DNA of 64,000 nt, from NCBI GenBank assembly GCA_016715895.1, contig JADJXH010000004.1, forward strand, positions 1-64,000, read 5' to 3'. This DNA comes from Flavobacteriales bacterium. GTDB lineage: Bacteria > Bacteroidota > Bacteroidia > Flavobacteriales_F > PHOS-HE28. The position numbers and the translations under genes were made by a program. Below the pieces are notes generated by a model. That model did no database searches and was not told the DNA's origin. It was given only the letters and a program-made list of their open reading frames with translations. Shown here in pieces: positions 19,269 to 27,672 of this stretch. Numbering within the stretch: the stretch's first letter is position 1; the number at the start of each line of letters is the position of its first letter.

Positions 19269-19724
19269 TCAGCCGGCCAGGAGGCGCTTCACGAGCGCCG
19301 CAATGGTCCCGCCATCGGCCCTTCCCGCAAGCTGCTTGTTCGCTTCGCCCATCACGCGGCCCATGTCCTTCATGCCGCTGGCGCCTGTGGCGGCGATCAC
19401 GGCGCGCACGGCGTCCTCGAGCTCCGCGTCGCTGAGCCGGGCGGGCAGGTAGGCCTCGATCACGCGGGCCTGCGCCTCCTCCTCACCGGCCAGGTCGGTG
19501 CGGCCCTGCTGGTGGAAGATGGAGGCCGCCTCCGCACGCTGCTTGTGAAGCTTCTGCAGGATGCGAAGTCCCGCCTCATCACTGATCCCGGCCGTACCTC
19601 CGCCCTCCTTGGTGAGCTCCAGCAGGATCGCGCTCTTGATCGCCCGCAGGGCGTTCAGCCGGTCCTTGTCACGGGCCAGCATCGCAGCCTTGATGTCCGC
19701 GTCGATGCGTTGTTGGAAGTCCAT
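19269..19724 (-). CDS. GatB/YqeY domain-containing protein
   Basis: 151 residues matching the YqeY family along its whole length: an N-terminal helical part (DADIKAAMLARDKDRLNALR), the central LQKLHKQRAEAASIFHQQGR and EEEAQARVIEAYLPARLSD, and a C-terminal part with MGRVMGEANKQLAGRADGG. The domain is shared with the tail of the GatB amidotransferase subunit and may bind tRNA; the role of the stand-alone protein is not settled. It is the last gene of the dcw run, 11 bases after the ftsZ stop. Confidence 0.9.
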   Translation of the reverse strand: MDFQQRIDADIKAAMLARDKDRLNALRAIKSAILLELTKEGGGTAGISDEAGLRILQKLHKQRAEAASIFHQQGRTDLAGEEEAQARVIEAYLPARLSDAELEDAVRAVIAATGASGMKDMGRVMGEANKQLAGRADGGTIAALVKRLLAG

Positions 19725-19735
19725 GCGCTCAGGCT

Positions 19736-21322
19736 TCAGTCCACGTTGTCGTGCAGGAACGGGTTGTTGCGCCTGAGCTCCACACGACGCTCGCCGTTCT
19801 CGTCCTGGTCCTCGGTCAGCGTGTATCGGCTGACGTTGCTGTCGGTGCTGCGGGGCCCTTCACTCAGGGCGATGCGCTTGCGCACATAGGCCGGCTCGCG
19901 CTCCATGTCGTTGATCCCGTTGGGCGAACGCAGGCGCATGGTCATCTCGCGCATCCGCATGAGGCGCTCCTCGACGCGGGCCTGATGTTCGGCCGGGTCG
20001 AGACGGGGCTGTGCCGGCTCGCTGGCGGCCGGCGGCGGGGTGGCCGGCGCGGCGGTCGCGTCGTACAGGTCGTGGCGCACCTTTCCCTCCACCGGCGGCG
20101 TCACCTCGAGCTCCACGGTGCGCTCGTTCACCGGTGCCGCGGGCCGTGCCGGTTCGTGGCCCATGGGATCATGCTGCGGCGCAGCGGGCTTCAGGTAGGG
20201 CTCGAACGGGGTGTCGACCGGCGCGTCCTTGACCTCCCGCAGTGCGGTGGGCTGGGCGGTGGCGACCGGGTTGCTGATCGGCTGTGTGATCATGGTGGGC
20301 ACATCGGCGTCGAGCGGGATCACCTTGCGCGCCTCGGGCACGTGGCCCACGGCGCCCGTTTCCGGGTTCACCTGGAAACCCGTGGCGATCACGGTCACGC
20401 GCAGCCGCTCACCGAGGCTCTCCTCGCGGCAGTAGCCCCAGATCACATCGGCGCTGCTGCCGGCCGCATCCTGGATGTGGTCGGTGATCTCACTGATCTC
20501 GTCCATCAGCACCTCGCGGGCGCCGTGCGTGATGTTGAGCAGCACGAACTTGGCCCCCTTGATGTCGTTGTCGTTGAGCAGTGGCGAGGCCAGGGCCTCC
20601 TGGGCGGCGCGCAGGGCGCGGTCCTCTCCTTCCGCCTCGGCCATGCCCATGATCGCGGCACCGCTGTTGGTCATCACGGTCTTCACGTCCTCGAAGTCCA
20701 CGTTCACCTTGCCGGTCATGGTGATGATCTCGGCGATGCCCCGGGCGGCGGTGGTGAGCACGTTGTCGGCATGGCCGAAGGCGTTGTCCAGGCTGAGGTT
20801 GCCGAAGAGGTCGCGCAGGCGGTCGTTGTTGATCACCAGCAACGTATCCACCGATCGGCGCAGGTCGTCGATGCCGCTCACGGCCTGGAGCTTGCGCTTG
20901 CGGCCCTCCCACTGGAAGGGCATGGTGACGATGCCCACGGTGAGGATGCCGAGCTCGCGGGCGATGCTGGCGATCACCGGTGCGGCGCCCGTTCCGGTGC
21001 CACCGCCCATGCCGGCGGTGATGAAGACCATCTTGGTGCGCGCGCTCAGCAGGTGGCGGAGCTCGTCGAGGTTCTCCTGGGCGGCGTCCTTGCCGCGCTC
21101 GGGGATGGAGCCGGCGCCGAGGCCGTCGGTGAGCGCGGGGCCGAGCTGCACCTTCACAGGCACCGGGCTGATGTCAAGCGCCTGCTTGTCGGTGTTGCAG
21201 ATGATGAAGTCGACGCCCTTGATGCCCTGGGCGTACATGTGGTTCACGGCGTTGCTGCCGCCGCCCCCCACGCCGATCACCTTGATGATGGAGGAGAGCT
21301 CTCGGGGAAGGTCGAATTTCAT
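19736..21322 (-). CDS. ftsZ: Cell division protein FtsZ
   Basis: 528 residues. The GTPase domain (1-320) has GVGGGGSNAVNHMY, ITAGMGGGTGTGAAP (tubulin signature around 103-117) and the T7-loop region NVDFEDVKTVMTNSGAAIMG. A ~190-residue linker rich in Pro, Ala and charged residues follows, longer than in most bacteria but usual for Bacteroidota, then a C-terminal region with EREPAYVRKR and RRNNPFLHDNVD, which likely binds FtsA. It polymerises with GTP into the division ring under the inner membrane. Start ATG 21322, 45 bases after the ftsA stop. Confidence 0.97.
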   Translation of the reverse strand: MKFDLPRELSSIIKVIGVGGGGSNAVNHMYAQGIKGVDFIICNTDKQALDISPVPVKVQLGPALTDGLGAGSIPERGKDAAQENLDELRHLLSARTKMVFITAGMGGGTGTGAAPVIASIARELGILTVGIVTMPFQWEGRKRKLQAVSGIDDLRRSVDTLLVINNDRLRDLFGNLSLDNAFGHADNVLTTAARGIAEIITMTGKVNVDFEDVKTVMTNSGAAIMGMAEAEGEDRALRAAQEALASPLLNDNDIKGAKFVLLNITHGAREVLMDEISEITDHIQDAAGSSADVIWGYCREESLGERLRVTVIATGFQVNPETGAVGHVPEARKVIPLDADVPTMITQPISNPVATAQPTALREVKDAPVDTPFEPYLKPAAPQHDPMGHEPARPAAPVNERTVELEVTPPVEGKVRHDLYDATAAPATPPPAASEPAQPRLDPAEHQARVEERLMRMREMTMRLRSPNGINDMEREPAYVRKRIALSEGPRSTDSNVSRYTLTEDQDENGERRVELRRNNPFLHDNVD

Positions 21323-21367
21323 GTCGTTGAGGATTGGAGAGTGGAACTGCGGTGGCGGGGATGCGGT

Positions 21368-22660
21368 CTAGATGTCGTCGTCGCTGAGGATCTCGGAGGC
21401 GCCCTTGATCACCTTGTCGAAGAAGCTGCCCACGCGGCTGCCCTGGCTGTGGCCCTTCACCTTGGGGGCCTGTGCAGGCTGGCCGCCCTGCTTGGCGCGC
21501 TGGCGGTGCAGGAAATCGAAGCCCTTCATCACCAGGCCCACGCCGGTGGCGAACAGGGGGCTGGTCACCTGCTCGACATTGCTCTTGGCCAGATGTTCAT
21601 TGGGGTATCCGATACGGGCGGTCATGCCGGTGATATACTCCACGAGCTGGCGCAGGTGCTTGAGCTGGGCACCACCACCGGTGAGGACGACGCCGGCGAT
21701 GAGCTGCTTCTCCAGCCCGCTGTTCTTGATCTCGAAGTGCACGTGCTCGAGGATCTCCTCCATGCGGCTCTGGATCACCTCGGCGAGCATGCGCAGGCTG
21801 ATCTCCTTGGGGTCGCGGCCGCGCAGACCGGGGATGCAGACCACCTCGTTGTCCTTGTTCTCCGCGGCGAGCGCACTGCCGAACTTCACCTTCAGCAGCT
21901 CGGCCTGCTCGCGCATCACGCCGCAGCCCTGGCGGATGTCCTCGGTGATCACGTTGCCGCCGAAGGGGATCACGGCCGTGTGGCGGATGATGCCGTCGTA
22001 GAAGATGGCGATGTCCGTCGTGCCGCCACCGATGTCGACGAGCACCACGCCCGCCTCCTTCTCCTCGGCGCTCAGCACGGCGTCCGCGCTGGCGAGCGGT
22101 TCCAGGATGAGCTCGGTGACATCCAGCCCGGCGCGATGCACGCACTTGTTGATGTTGCGTGCGGCGGTGACCTGCCCGCTGATGATGTGGAAGTTGGCCT
22201 CGAGCCGCACACCGCTCATGCCGATCGGGTCGCGGATGCCCTGCTCACCATCGACGATGTACTCCTGGGGCAGCACGTGGATGATCTCCTCGCCGGGCGG
22301 CATCACCAGCTTGTACATGTCGTCGATCAGCAGGTCGATGTCCAGCTGGCGGATCTCCTCCTCCAGGCTCTGGCGCGTGATCATGCCGCGGTGGTGCATG
22401 CTGCGGATGTGCTGCCCGGCGATGCCCACGTTCACCGTGCCGATCTCCACGTTGGCGTTGGCCTCGGCCTCCTTCACGGCGGCCATGATCGAGTCCACGG
22501 TCTTCTGGATGTTGGCCACCATGCCACGGCTCACCCCTTCGGAGCGGCTTCGGCCCATGCCGAGGATCTCGATCTTTCCCTGGTCGTTCCTGCGCCCGAC
22601 GATGCAGGCGATCTTGGTGGTGCCGATGTCCAATCCGGCCACGATCTCTTGTTGGTCCAT
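21368..22660 (-). CDS. ftsA: Cell division protein FtsA
   Basis: 430 residues of the actin-like ATPase fold: phosphate-1 LDIGTTKIACIVGR (10-23), the 1C domain (about 85-165), phosphate-2 VLVDIGGGTTDIAIF, and adenosine motif VVLTGGGAQLKHL. The end (SRVGSFFDKVIKGASEIL, before DDDI) is an amphipathic helix that should bind the membrane. FtsA tethers FtsZ filaments to the inner membrane and recruits later division proteins. It lies between ftsQ and ftsZ, the usual order. Confidence 0.97.
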   Translation of the reverse strand: MDQQEIVAGLDIGTTKIACIVGRRNDQGKIEILGMGRSRSEGVSRGMVANIQKTVDSIMAAVKEAEANANVEIGTVNVGIAGQHIRSMHHRGMITRQSLEEEIRQLDIDLLIDDMYKLVMPPGEEIIHVLPQEYIVDGEQGIRDPIGMSGVRLEANFHIISGQVTAARNINKCVHRAGLDVTELILEPLASADAVLSAEEKEAGVVLVDIGGGTTDIAIFYDGIIRHTAVIPFGGNVITEDIRQGCGVMREQAELLKVKFGSALAAENKDNEVVCIPGLRGRDPKEISLRMLAEVIQSRMEEILEHVHFEIKNSGLEKQLIAGVVLTGGGAQLKHLRQLVEYITGMTARIGYPNEHLAKSNVEQVTSPLFATGVGLVMKGFDFLHRQRAKQGGQPAQAPKVKGHSQGSRVGSFFDKVIKGASEILSDDDI

Positions 22661-22672
22661 GTGTACAGCGTG

Positions 22673-23476
22673 TTAGGGCGTTGAGCGTTGGGTGCAGACG
22701 ACCTGCCCGTCGAAGCGCAGGTCGATGATGGCATGTCGGCGCCAGTCGGTCTGATCGATGCCCTGGCGGTAGAAGAGGCGGAGCTTCGCGAAGCGTGGTT
22801 CGAGGCGGTCGGCACCACCGATGCGGATGCGCTGACCGCCCACCCGGGGCACCAGCTCGAACTCGCCTTCGGGCGTGACGATGATCTGGTCGATGAGGGC
22901 GGCCCAGAAGGGGTCCTGGTGCAGGAAGGTGGCGATCCGATGCACCTCGGGCAGGTGCGATGCGGCGATCAGGCTGTCGGTGGCATGCAGGTCGATCACG
23001 CGATCCGCCGCCCCGTCGAGATGCACCGCGCCCAGGGCCACGGGCACACGCGCCGTGTGCTGCGCGCTCAGGGGCATGGTGTGACCCTCCGCATCGAGGT
23101 AATAGCCGCGGCCATCCCGGTCCAGCACGCGCACGATGGGCTCGCGCTGCTCCACCCGGACGTGCAGGATCCCGTCCAACGTGTGGTAGGCCTCCACGGC
23201 GCTCACCCAGGGCACTGCGCGCAGCCGCTCCTCGATCGCCTCCAGGTCCATCTCGGCCAGGGGCACGCCCACCACCTCCCCGCCCATGCCCAGCACCTGC
23301 TCGCGAACCTGCTGCGGGGTGATGAACCGCGCATCATCCACTTCGCGCACATCGATGGCGAGGTCCTGCACAGGCCGGCGGTCGGCGGTGCGCTCCACGA
23401 ATCCCAGGGCCACCACGACCAGGGCTGCGGTGGCGGCGAGCAGCAGGGGACGGACGATGGCGCGCGGAGCGTTCAT
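22673..23476 (-). CDS. ftsQ: Cell division protein FtsQ/DivIB
   Basis: 267 residues: short cytoplasmic N-terminus, one TM (RPLLLAATAALVVVALGF), then a POTRA-like region (IDVREVDDARFITPQQVREQV... LEAIEERLRAVPWVSAVEAY) and the beta domain with LHVRVEQREPIVRV. It is a bitopic divisome protein acting in the periplasm with the FtsL/FtsB equivalents. The start ATG overlaps the murC stop (ATGA at 23473-23476), which fixes the start. Position between murC and ftsA supports the call although FtsQ sequences diverge widely. Confidence 0.93.
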   Translation of the reverse strand: MNAPRAIVRPLLLAATAALVVVALGFVERTADRRPVQDLAIDVREVDDARFITPQQVREQVLGMGGEVVGVPLAEMDLEAIEERLRAVPWVSAVEAYHTLDGILHVRVEQREPIVRVLDRDGRGYYLDAEGHTMPLSAQHTARVPVALGAVHLDGAADRVIDLHATDSLIAASHLPEVHRIATFLHQDPFWAALIDQIIVTPEGEFELVPRVGGQRIRIGGADRLEPRFAKLRLFYRQGIDQTDWRRHAIIDLRFDGQVVCTQRSTP

Positions 23477-24843
23477 GCGGCAACGGGGTGTTGGAGGACG
23501 GCGGCGATGCGGGGCACGAGCCTGTCGATGTCGCCGGCACCCAGGGTGAGCAGCAGCTCGGGGCGCTCGGCGGAAAGGCGTGCGACCAGTTCGTCCCGGC
23601 CCACGAGGTGCTTGTCGGCCAACGCCACCCGCTCCAGAAGCCAGGACGAGGTGATGCCGGGGATGGGCTCCTCGCGCGCCGGATAGATGTCCAGCAGGAA
23701 CAACCGGTCGGCGCCGGCCAGGCTCCGCGCGAACCCGTCGACGAGGTCGCGCGTGCGGGTGAAGAGGTGGGGCTGGAAGACGACCGTGAGCCGGCGTCCG
23801 GGGTGGAGCTCGCGCGCCGAACGGATCGCGGCGTCCAGTTCCGCCGGATGGTGGGCGTAGTCGTCGATGAAGATCGTGCCCGGTCCGTCGAGGATGGCCT
23901 GGAACCGGCGCTCCACACCGCGGAACGAGGCCAGGGCGGCACGCACCGCCTCCGGCGTCACACCGGCCCGCAGCGCCATGGTGGCCGCCGCGGTGGCGTT
24001 CTCCACATTGTGCCGTCCGGCCATGCCCAGGCGCAACCCGCGGAGCGTGACACCCTCGGTGACCAGGTCGAACCGGTAGGCGCCCTCGCGCACTTCCACC
24101 TGCTCCGCACGCGGCACGCCCTCTCCGCCGATGGCATAGGTGTCGGCCTTGAGCCCGGGAAGCGCGGCCTTCACACGCTCGTGCACGAGCAGCCGCCCCG
24201 TGCACAGGCCGGCGAAGGACCGATACGCGTCGAGCATCGCTTCCGCCGTGCCATAGATGTCGAGGTGATCGGGATCGGCGGCGGTGATGATGGCATCCGC
24301 GGGGCTAAGCTGCAGGAAGCTGCGGTCGTACTCGTCGGCCTCCACCACGTTCGCCACCGCCCCTTCGTCCAGCAGCACGTTGGTGTGGTAGTTCGCACTG
24401 ATGCCGCCCAGAAAGGCGTTCACCGGCACACCACCGCTGTGGAGCAGATGCGTCAGCATGGTGCTCACGGTGGTCTTTCCATGCGTGCCGGCCACGGCGT
24501 AAGTGCGGCGGTCGCGGGTGATGAGCCCGAGCAGTTCGCTCCGCTTCACGATGCGCGCACCGGCGGCGGTCCACCAGGCCAGCAACGGGCTCGCTGCGGG
24601 CACGGCGGGCGTGCGCACCACCAGCACCTCGGCCGGCCGTTCGCGCAGCGTTGCCGGGATCGAGGCGGGGTCCTCGTCGAAGTGGATGCTCATGCCTTCC
24701 GCGGAGAGGCTGTCGATGAGCGGCGATGGCGTGCGGTCATAGCCCCCGACGACAGCGCCGGCACGACGGAAGTAGCGGGCCAGGCCGCTCATGCCGATGC
24801 CGCCGATGCCGACGAAATAGAGGCGTTGGACCGCGATGCTCAT
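23473..24843 (-). CDS. murC: UDP-N-acetylmuramate--L-alanine ligase
   Basis: 456 residues, usual length. N-terminal UDP-binding Rossmann domain (FVGIGGIGMSGLARYF, 10-25), central ATPase domain with GTHGKTTVSTML (119-130) and the carbamoyl-lysine/Mg region, C-terminal domain with FIDDYAHHPAELDAAI. It adds L-Ala to UDP-MurNAc in the cytoplasm, the first step of stem-peptide synthesis. Overlaps murG at its start (24840-24843) and ftsQ at its end. Confidence 0.97.
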   Translation of the reverse strand: MSIAVQRLYFVGIGGIGMSGLARYFRRAGAVVGGYDRTPSPLIDSLSAEGMSIHFDEDPASIPATLRERPAEVLVVRTPAVPAASPLLAWWTAAGARIVKRSELLGLITRDRRTYAVAGTHGKTTVSTMLTHLLHSGGVPVNAFLGGISANYHTNVLLDEGAVANVVEADEYDRSFLQLSPADAIITAADPDHLDIYGTAEAMLDAYRSFAGLCTGRLLVHERVKAALPGLKADTYAIGGEGVPRAEQVEVREGAYRFDLVTEGVTLRGLRLGMAGRHNVENATAAATMALRAGVTPEAVRAALASFRGVERRFQAILDGPGTIFIDDYAHHPAELDAAIRSARELHPGRRLTVVFQPHLFTRTRDLVDGFARSLAGADRLFLLDIYPAREEPIPGITSSWLLERVALADKHLVGRDELVARLSAERPELLLTLGAGDIDRLVPRIAAVLQHPVAA

Positions 24844-25982
24844 GGGCGCATGGAGGTGTTGGCGAGCGCGATCACCTCATCGGCGATGGCACCGGCGGCG
24901 TCCGGATGGCCGAGGGCGGCGATCGCCGAGCGCATGCGGTCCCGGGCCGGGGCATCGTTCAGCAGGCGCAGCACGGTGGGTCCGAGCTGCTCCCGTGTGT
25001 CGCTGTCGCGGACGAGCAGCGCGGCGCCCCGTTCGGTGAGGGCGCGGGCGTTGGAGGTCTGGTGATCCTCCGCTGCGGTGGGCAGGGGGACGAGGACCGC
25101 GGGCAGCTTGACCAGGCACAGTTCGCTGATGCTGATGGCGCCCGCCCGGGCCACGACCACATCGGCGCAGGCGTAAGCCAGGTCCATCCGGTCGATGAAG
25201 GCGCTCACCTTGCAGTCGACGTGGCCGATCTCGCTCACGGCCGTGCGCGCCTGGTCGAGGAAGGGCGTCCCGGTCTGCCAGATCACCTGCACCCCCGCCG
25301 CTTTCCAGACGGGAAGGGCGGCGGCCACGCCCAGGTTCACACCACGCGCGCCAAGGCTGCCGCCGGTCACCAGCACGATGGGCGCGTCACCGCGAAGGCC
25401 GAAATGTGTGAGCGCCTCGGAGCGCTTGCCCTCCAGGTGAACGGTGGCGCTGCGCACAGGATTACCGGTGAGGCGCAGGCGGTCCATCGGGAAGTACTTC
25501 TCCATGCCCGGATAGGCCACGCAGATGCGATGCGCACGCCGGCCCAGATGGATGTTGGTCCTGCCCGCGTGGCTGTTCTGCTCCTGGATGAGCGTGGGCA
25601 CGCCCATGCGCTGGGCCATGGCGAGCAGCGGACCGCTGGCGTAGCCGCCGACGCCGACCGCCACATCGGGCCGGAAGGAGCGGACGAGCCGTCGGGCCTT
25701 GAGGAAACTGCGCAGCAGCCGCCAGGGCAGGCCCAGGTTGGCGAGCACCGCACCGCGCTGGAATCCGCGGATCGGCAGGCCCTCGATGCGGTAGCCGGCC
25801 GCCGGCACCTTGGTCATCTCCATGCGGCCCTCGGCCCCCACGAAGAGCACCTCCGCATCGGGCAGGCGCTCCCGTACGGCGTTCGCGATGGCGATCGCCG
25901 GGAAGATGTGTCCGCCGGTGCCTCCTCCGCTGATCATCAGCCTAAGCGGCCGCCGGAGCGGTGCGGGGTTGGGGTTGGACAT
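24840..25982 (-). CDS. murG: Undecaprenyldiphospho-muramoylpentapeptide beta-N-acetylglucosaminyltransferase
   Basis: 380 residues. The GT-B fold shows the N-terminal glycine loop LMISGGGTGGHIFPAIAIA (14-32), a membrane-associated hydrophobic patch, the second glycine loop VTGGSLGARGVN and the UDP-GlcNAc site ending in LPTAAEDHQTSNARAL. It transfers GlcNAc to lipid I to form lipid II at the cytoplasmic face. The annotated ATG (25982) lies 40 bases inside the ftsW end; a Met at residue 16 is too close to the glycine loop to be favoured. Confidence 0.96.
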   Translation of the reverse strand: MSNPNPAPLRRPLRLMISGGGTGGHIFPAIAIANAVRERLPDAEVLFVGAEGRMEMTKVPAAGYRIEGLPIRGFQRGAVLANLGLPWRLLRSFLKARRLVRSFRPDVAVGVGGYASGPLLAMAQRMGVPTLIQEQNSHAGRTNIHLGRRAHRICVAYPGMEKYFPMDRLRLTGNPVRSATVHLEGKRSEALTHFGLRGDAPIVLVTGGSLGARGVNLGVAAALPVWKAAGVQVIWQTGTPFLDQARTAVSEIGHVDCKVSAFIDRMDLAYACADVVVARAGAISISELCLVKLPAVLVPLPTAAEDHQTSNARALTERGAALLVRDSDTREQLGPTVLRLLNDAPARDRMRSAIAALGHPDAAGAIADEVIALANTSMRP

Positions 25983-27129
25983 GGTCGTTCGCGGGTTCGT
26001 CGTACACGCTCCGGCTCACGCTGAGCACGATGCCGATCATGAGGCTGGTGAACCAGATGGAGGTGCCGCCCATGCTCACCAGGGGCAGCGGCTGTCCGGT
26101 GACGGGCACGAGGTTGACGGCCACGGCCATGTTCACCAGCGCCTGCAGCACGAGGCTCAGGCTGAGGCCCAGGGCGGTGAGCGCGCCGAAAGGCTTGGGG
26201 CAGAGGCGGGCGATCTTCACCGCGCGCCCCATCAGGATCAGGTAGAGCAGCAGCAGGCCGAGACCGCCGAGCAGGCTGCCATACTCCTCGATGATGAAGG
26301 CATAGATCATGTCGGAGTAGGGATGCGGAAGGAAGTTGCGCGAGGTGCCGCTGCCCGGGCCGTTGGGGAGCAGGCCGCCGCTGGCGATGGCGATCTTGGC
26401 GTGCTCCACCTGATAGTTGGCGTCGCTGTCGCCCGAACCATGGTTCTCCAGGCGCGCGCGCCAGGTCTCCACACGCGGCAGGAGCCCCAGGTCACCCGCC
26501 TCGTTCACCGCCACCAGCAGGGCGAAGGCACCCGCGGCCAGACCGACCGACGCGGCGATCCACTTCAACGGGACTCCGCCGAGGAAGGCCACCAGCATGC
26601 ACACGCCGAAGAGCAGCGCCGCGGTGCTGAAGTTGGCCGGCAGGATGGTGCCGCACACGGCTCCGATGGGCAGCATGAGCTTCAGCACCACATCGCGGAA
26701 GGTCCAGGGCGTGTCCTTCTGCCTGGCGATGGCGCGCGCCACGAACACGATCAGCACCACCTTGGCCAGGTCGCTGGTCTGGAAGCTCTGGCCGATGATG
26801 GGGATGCGGAGCCAGCGGCTGGCATCGTTCAGGTTGGTGCCCAGCACGAGGGTGAGCACGAGCAGGCCGATGGTGACACCGAGCAGCAGCTGCGACAGGC
26901 GACCATAGATCCCGAAGCGAAGCCGGTGCGCCCCGTACATGATGGCCCCACCGCTCGCGAGCATCAGGCCGTGCTTCATCAGGAAGTGCAGGGTGCTTCG
27001 CCCCTCCTGCTTGAACGCCAGGGAGGCGATCGAGCTGTACACGGCCAGCAGGCTGACCACGCCCAGCAGCAAGGCCACCATCCAGATGGTGCGGTCGCCG
27101 CGCAGGTGTTCGTGGAAGAGGCGGTTCAT
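25942..27129 (-). CDS. ftsW: SEDS peptidoglycan polymerase FtsW
   Basis: 395 residues with about ten TM segments. Family marks include GTNLNDASRWLRIPIIGQSFQ, the large periplasmic loop with GPGSGTSRNFLPHPYSDMIY and AFIIEEYGSLLGGLG, and near the end LVPVTGQPLPLVSMGGTSIW. It polymerises glycan strands at the septum together with the class B PBP encoded in the same cluster. Its start is 9 bases after the stop of the MurD-C-like gene. Confidence 0.96.
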   Translation of the reverse strand: MNRLFHEHLRGDRTIWMVALLLGVVSLLAVYSSIASLAFKQEGRSTLHFLMKHGLMLASGGAIMYGAHRLRFGIYGRLSQLLLGVTIGLLVLTLVLGTNLNDASRWLRIPIIGQSFQTSDLAKVVLIVFVARAIARQKDTPWTFRDVVLKLMLPIGAVCGTILPANFSTAALLFGVCMLVAFLGGVPLKWIAASVGLAAGAFALLVAVNEAGDLGLLPRVETWRARLENHGSGDSDANYQVEHAKIAIASGGLLPNGPGSGTSRNFLPHPYSDMIYAFIIEEYGSLLGGLGLLLLYLILMGRAVKIARLCPKPFGALTALGLSLSLVLQALVNMAVAVNLVPVTGQPLPLVSMGGTSIWFTSLMIGIVLSVSRSVYDEPANDHVQPQPRTAPAAA

Positions 27130-27138
27130 GGCGTGGGT

Positions 27139-27651
27139 CTAGAGCTCGAGCACGGTGCGTTTGAAGGCGTGACCACGTTCCTCGTAGTTGGCGAACCCGC
27201 CGCCACTGGGGCACGCGGGGCTGAAGAGCACCACATCCCCGCTGGCCGCCAGTTCGTGCGCCAGGAAGACCGCCGTGCGAAGGTCATCGGCCAGGAAGGC
27301 CTCTCCGAGCGCCTCGCGGAGGCCTTCCGGCACGTCGCTCGACGTGGGCGTGCACAGGATCAGGGCGCGCACGCGGTCCCGCAGGAAGTCGAGCACGGCC
27401 GGATCCAGCAGGCCTTCAGGCAGGTCGCCCGCGATCCACAGCACGGGTCTCCCGATGGTGGCGAGGGAGTGCAGCGCGGCGTCGAGGAAGGTCGCGCGCG
27501 AATCGTTGATGTACTCCACGCCGCGCGCGGAGCCGACGAACTCCATGCGATGGGGGGCGCTCCTCAGCTCGCCAAGGGCGCGCGCACGCGCCTCCACCAG
27601 GCCGGCACGGGCCTGGCGGACGGTCAACAGGTGCAGGGTCTCCTTGTCCAT
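27139..27651 (-). CDS. Stand-alone MurD C-terminal-domain paralogue (Mur ligase fragment)
   Basis: 170 residues that align only with the C-terminal domain of the neighbouring MurD. Shared blocks are HRMEFVGSARGVEYINDSRAT against MurD HRLERVATVNGVTFINDSKAT, RPVLWIAGDLPEG against RPVIWIAGGVDKG, and DVVLFSPACPSGGGFANYEE against DAVLLSPACASFDLFENYEE. There is no UDP-binding domain and no GxxGKT ATPase domain, so it cannot be a full ligase. It has an intact frame, its own ATG and gene-like spacing (21 bases after murD, 9 before ftsW), so it is unlikely to be simple decay. It could bind D-Glu or the nucleotide-sugar product, or modulate MurD. No known function. Confidence 0.8.
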   Translation of the reverse strand: MDKETLHLLTVRQARAGLVEARARALGELRSAPHRMEFVGSARGVEYINDSRATFLDAALHSLATIGRPVLWIAGDLPEGLLDPAVLDFLRDRVRALILCTPTSSDVPEGLREALGEAFLADDLRTAVFLAHELAASGDVVLFSPACPSGGGFANYEERGHAFKRTVLEL

Positions 27652-27672
27652 GGGTATCGATCGTTCAGGGGG

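Noticed and set aside
19751..22684. Long open plus-strand frame (977 codons) across ftsZ-ftsA
   Set aside because: An antisense shadow over two clearly conserved genes, common at this GC content; no promoter, signal or domain.
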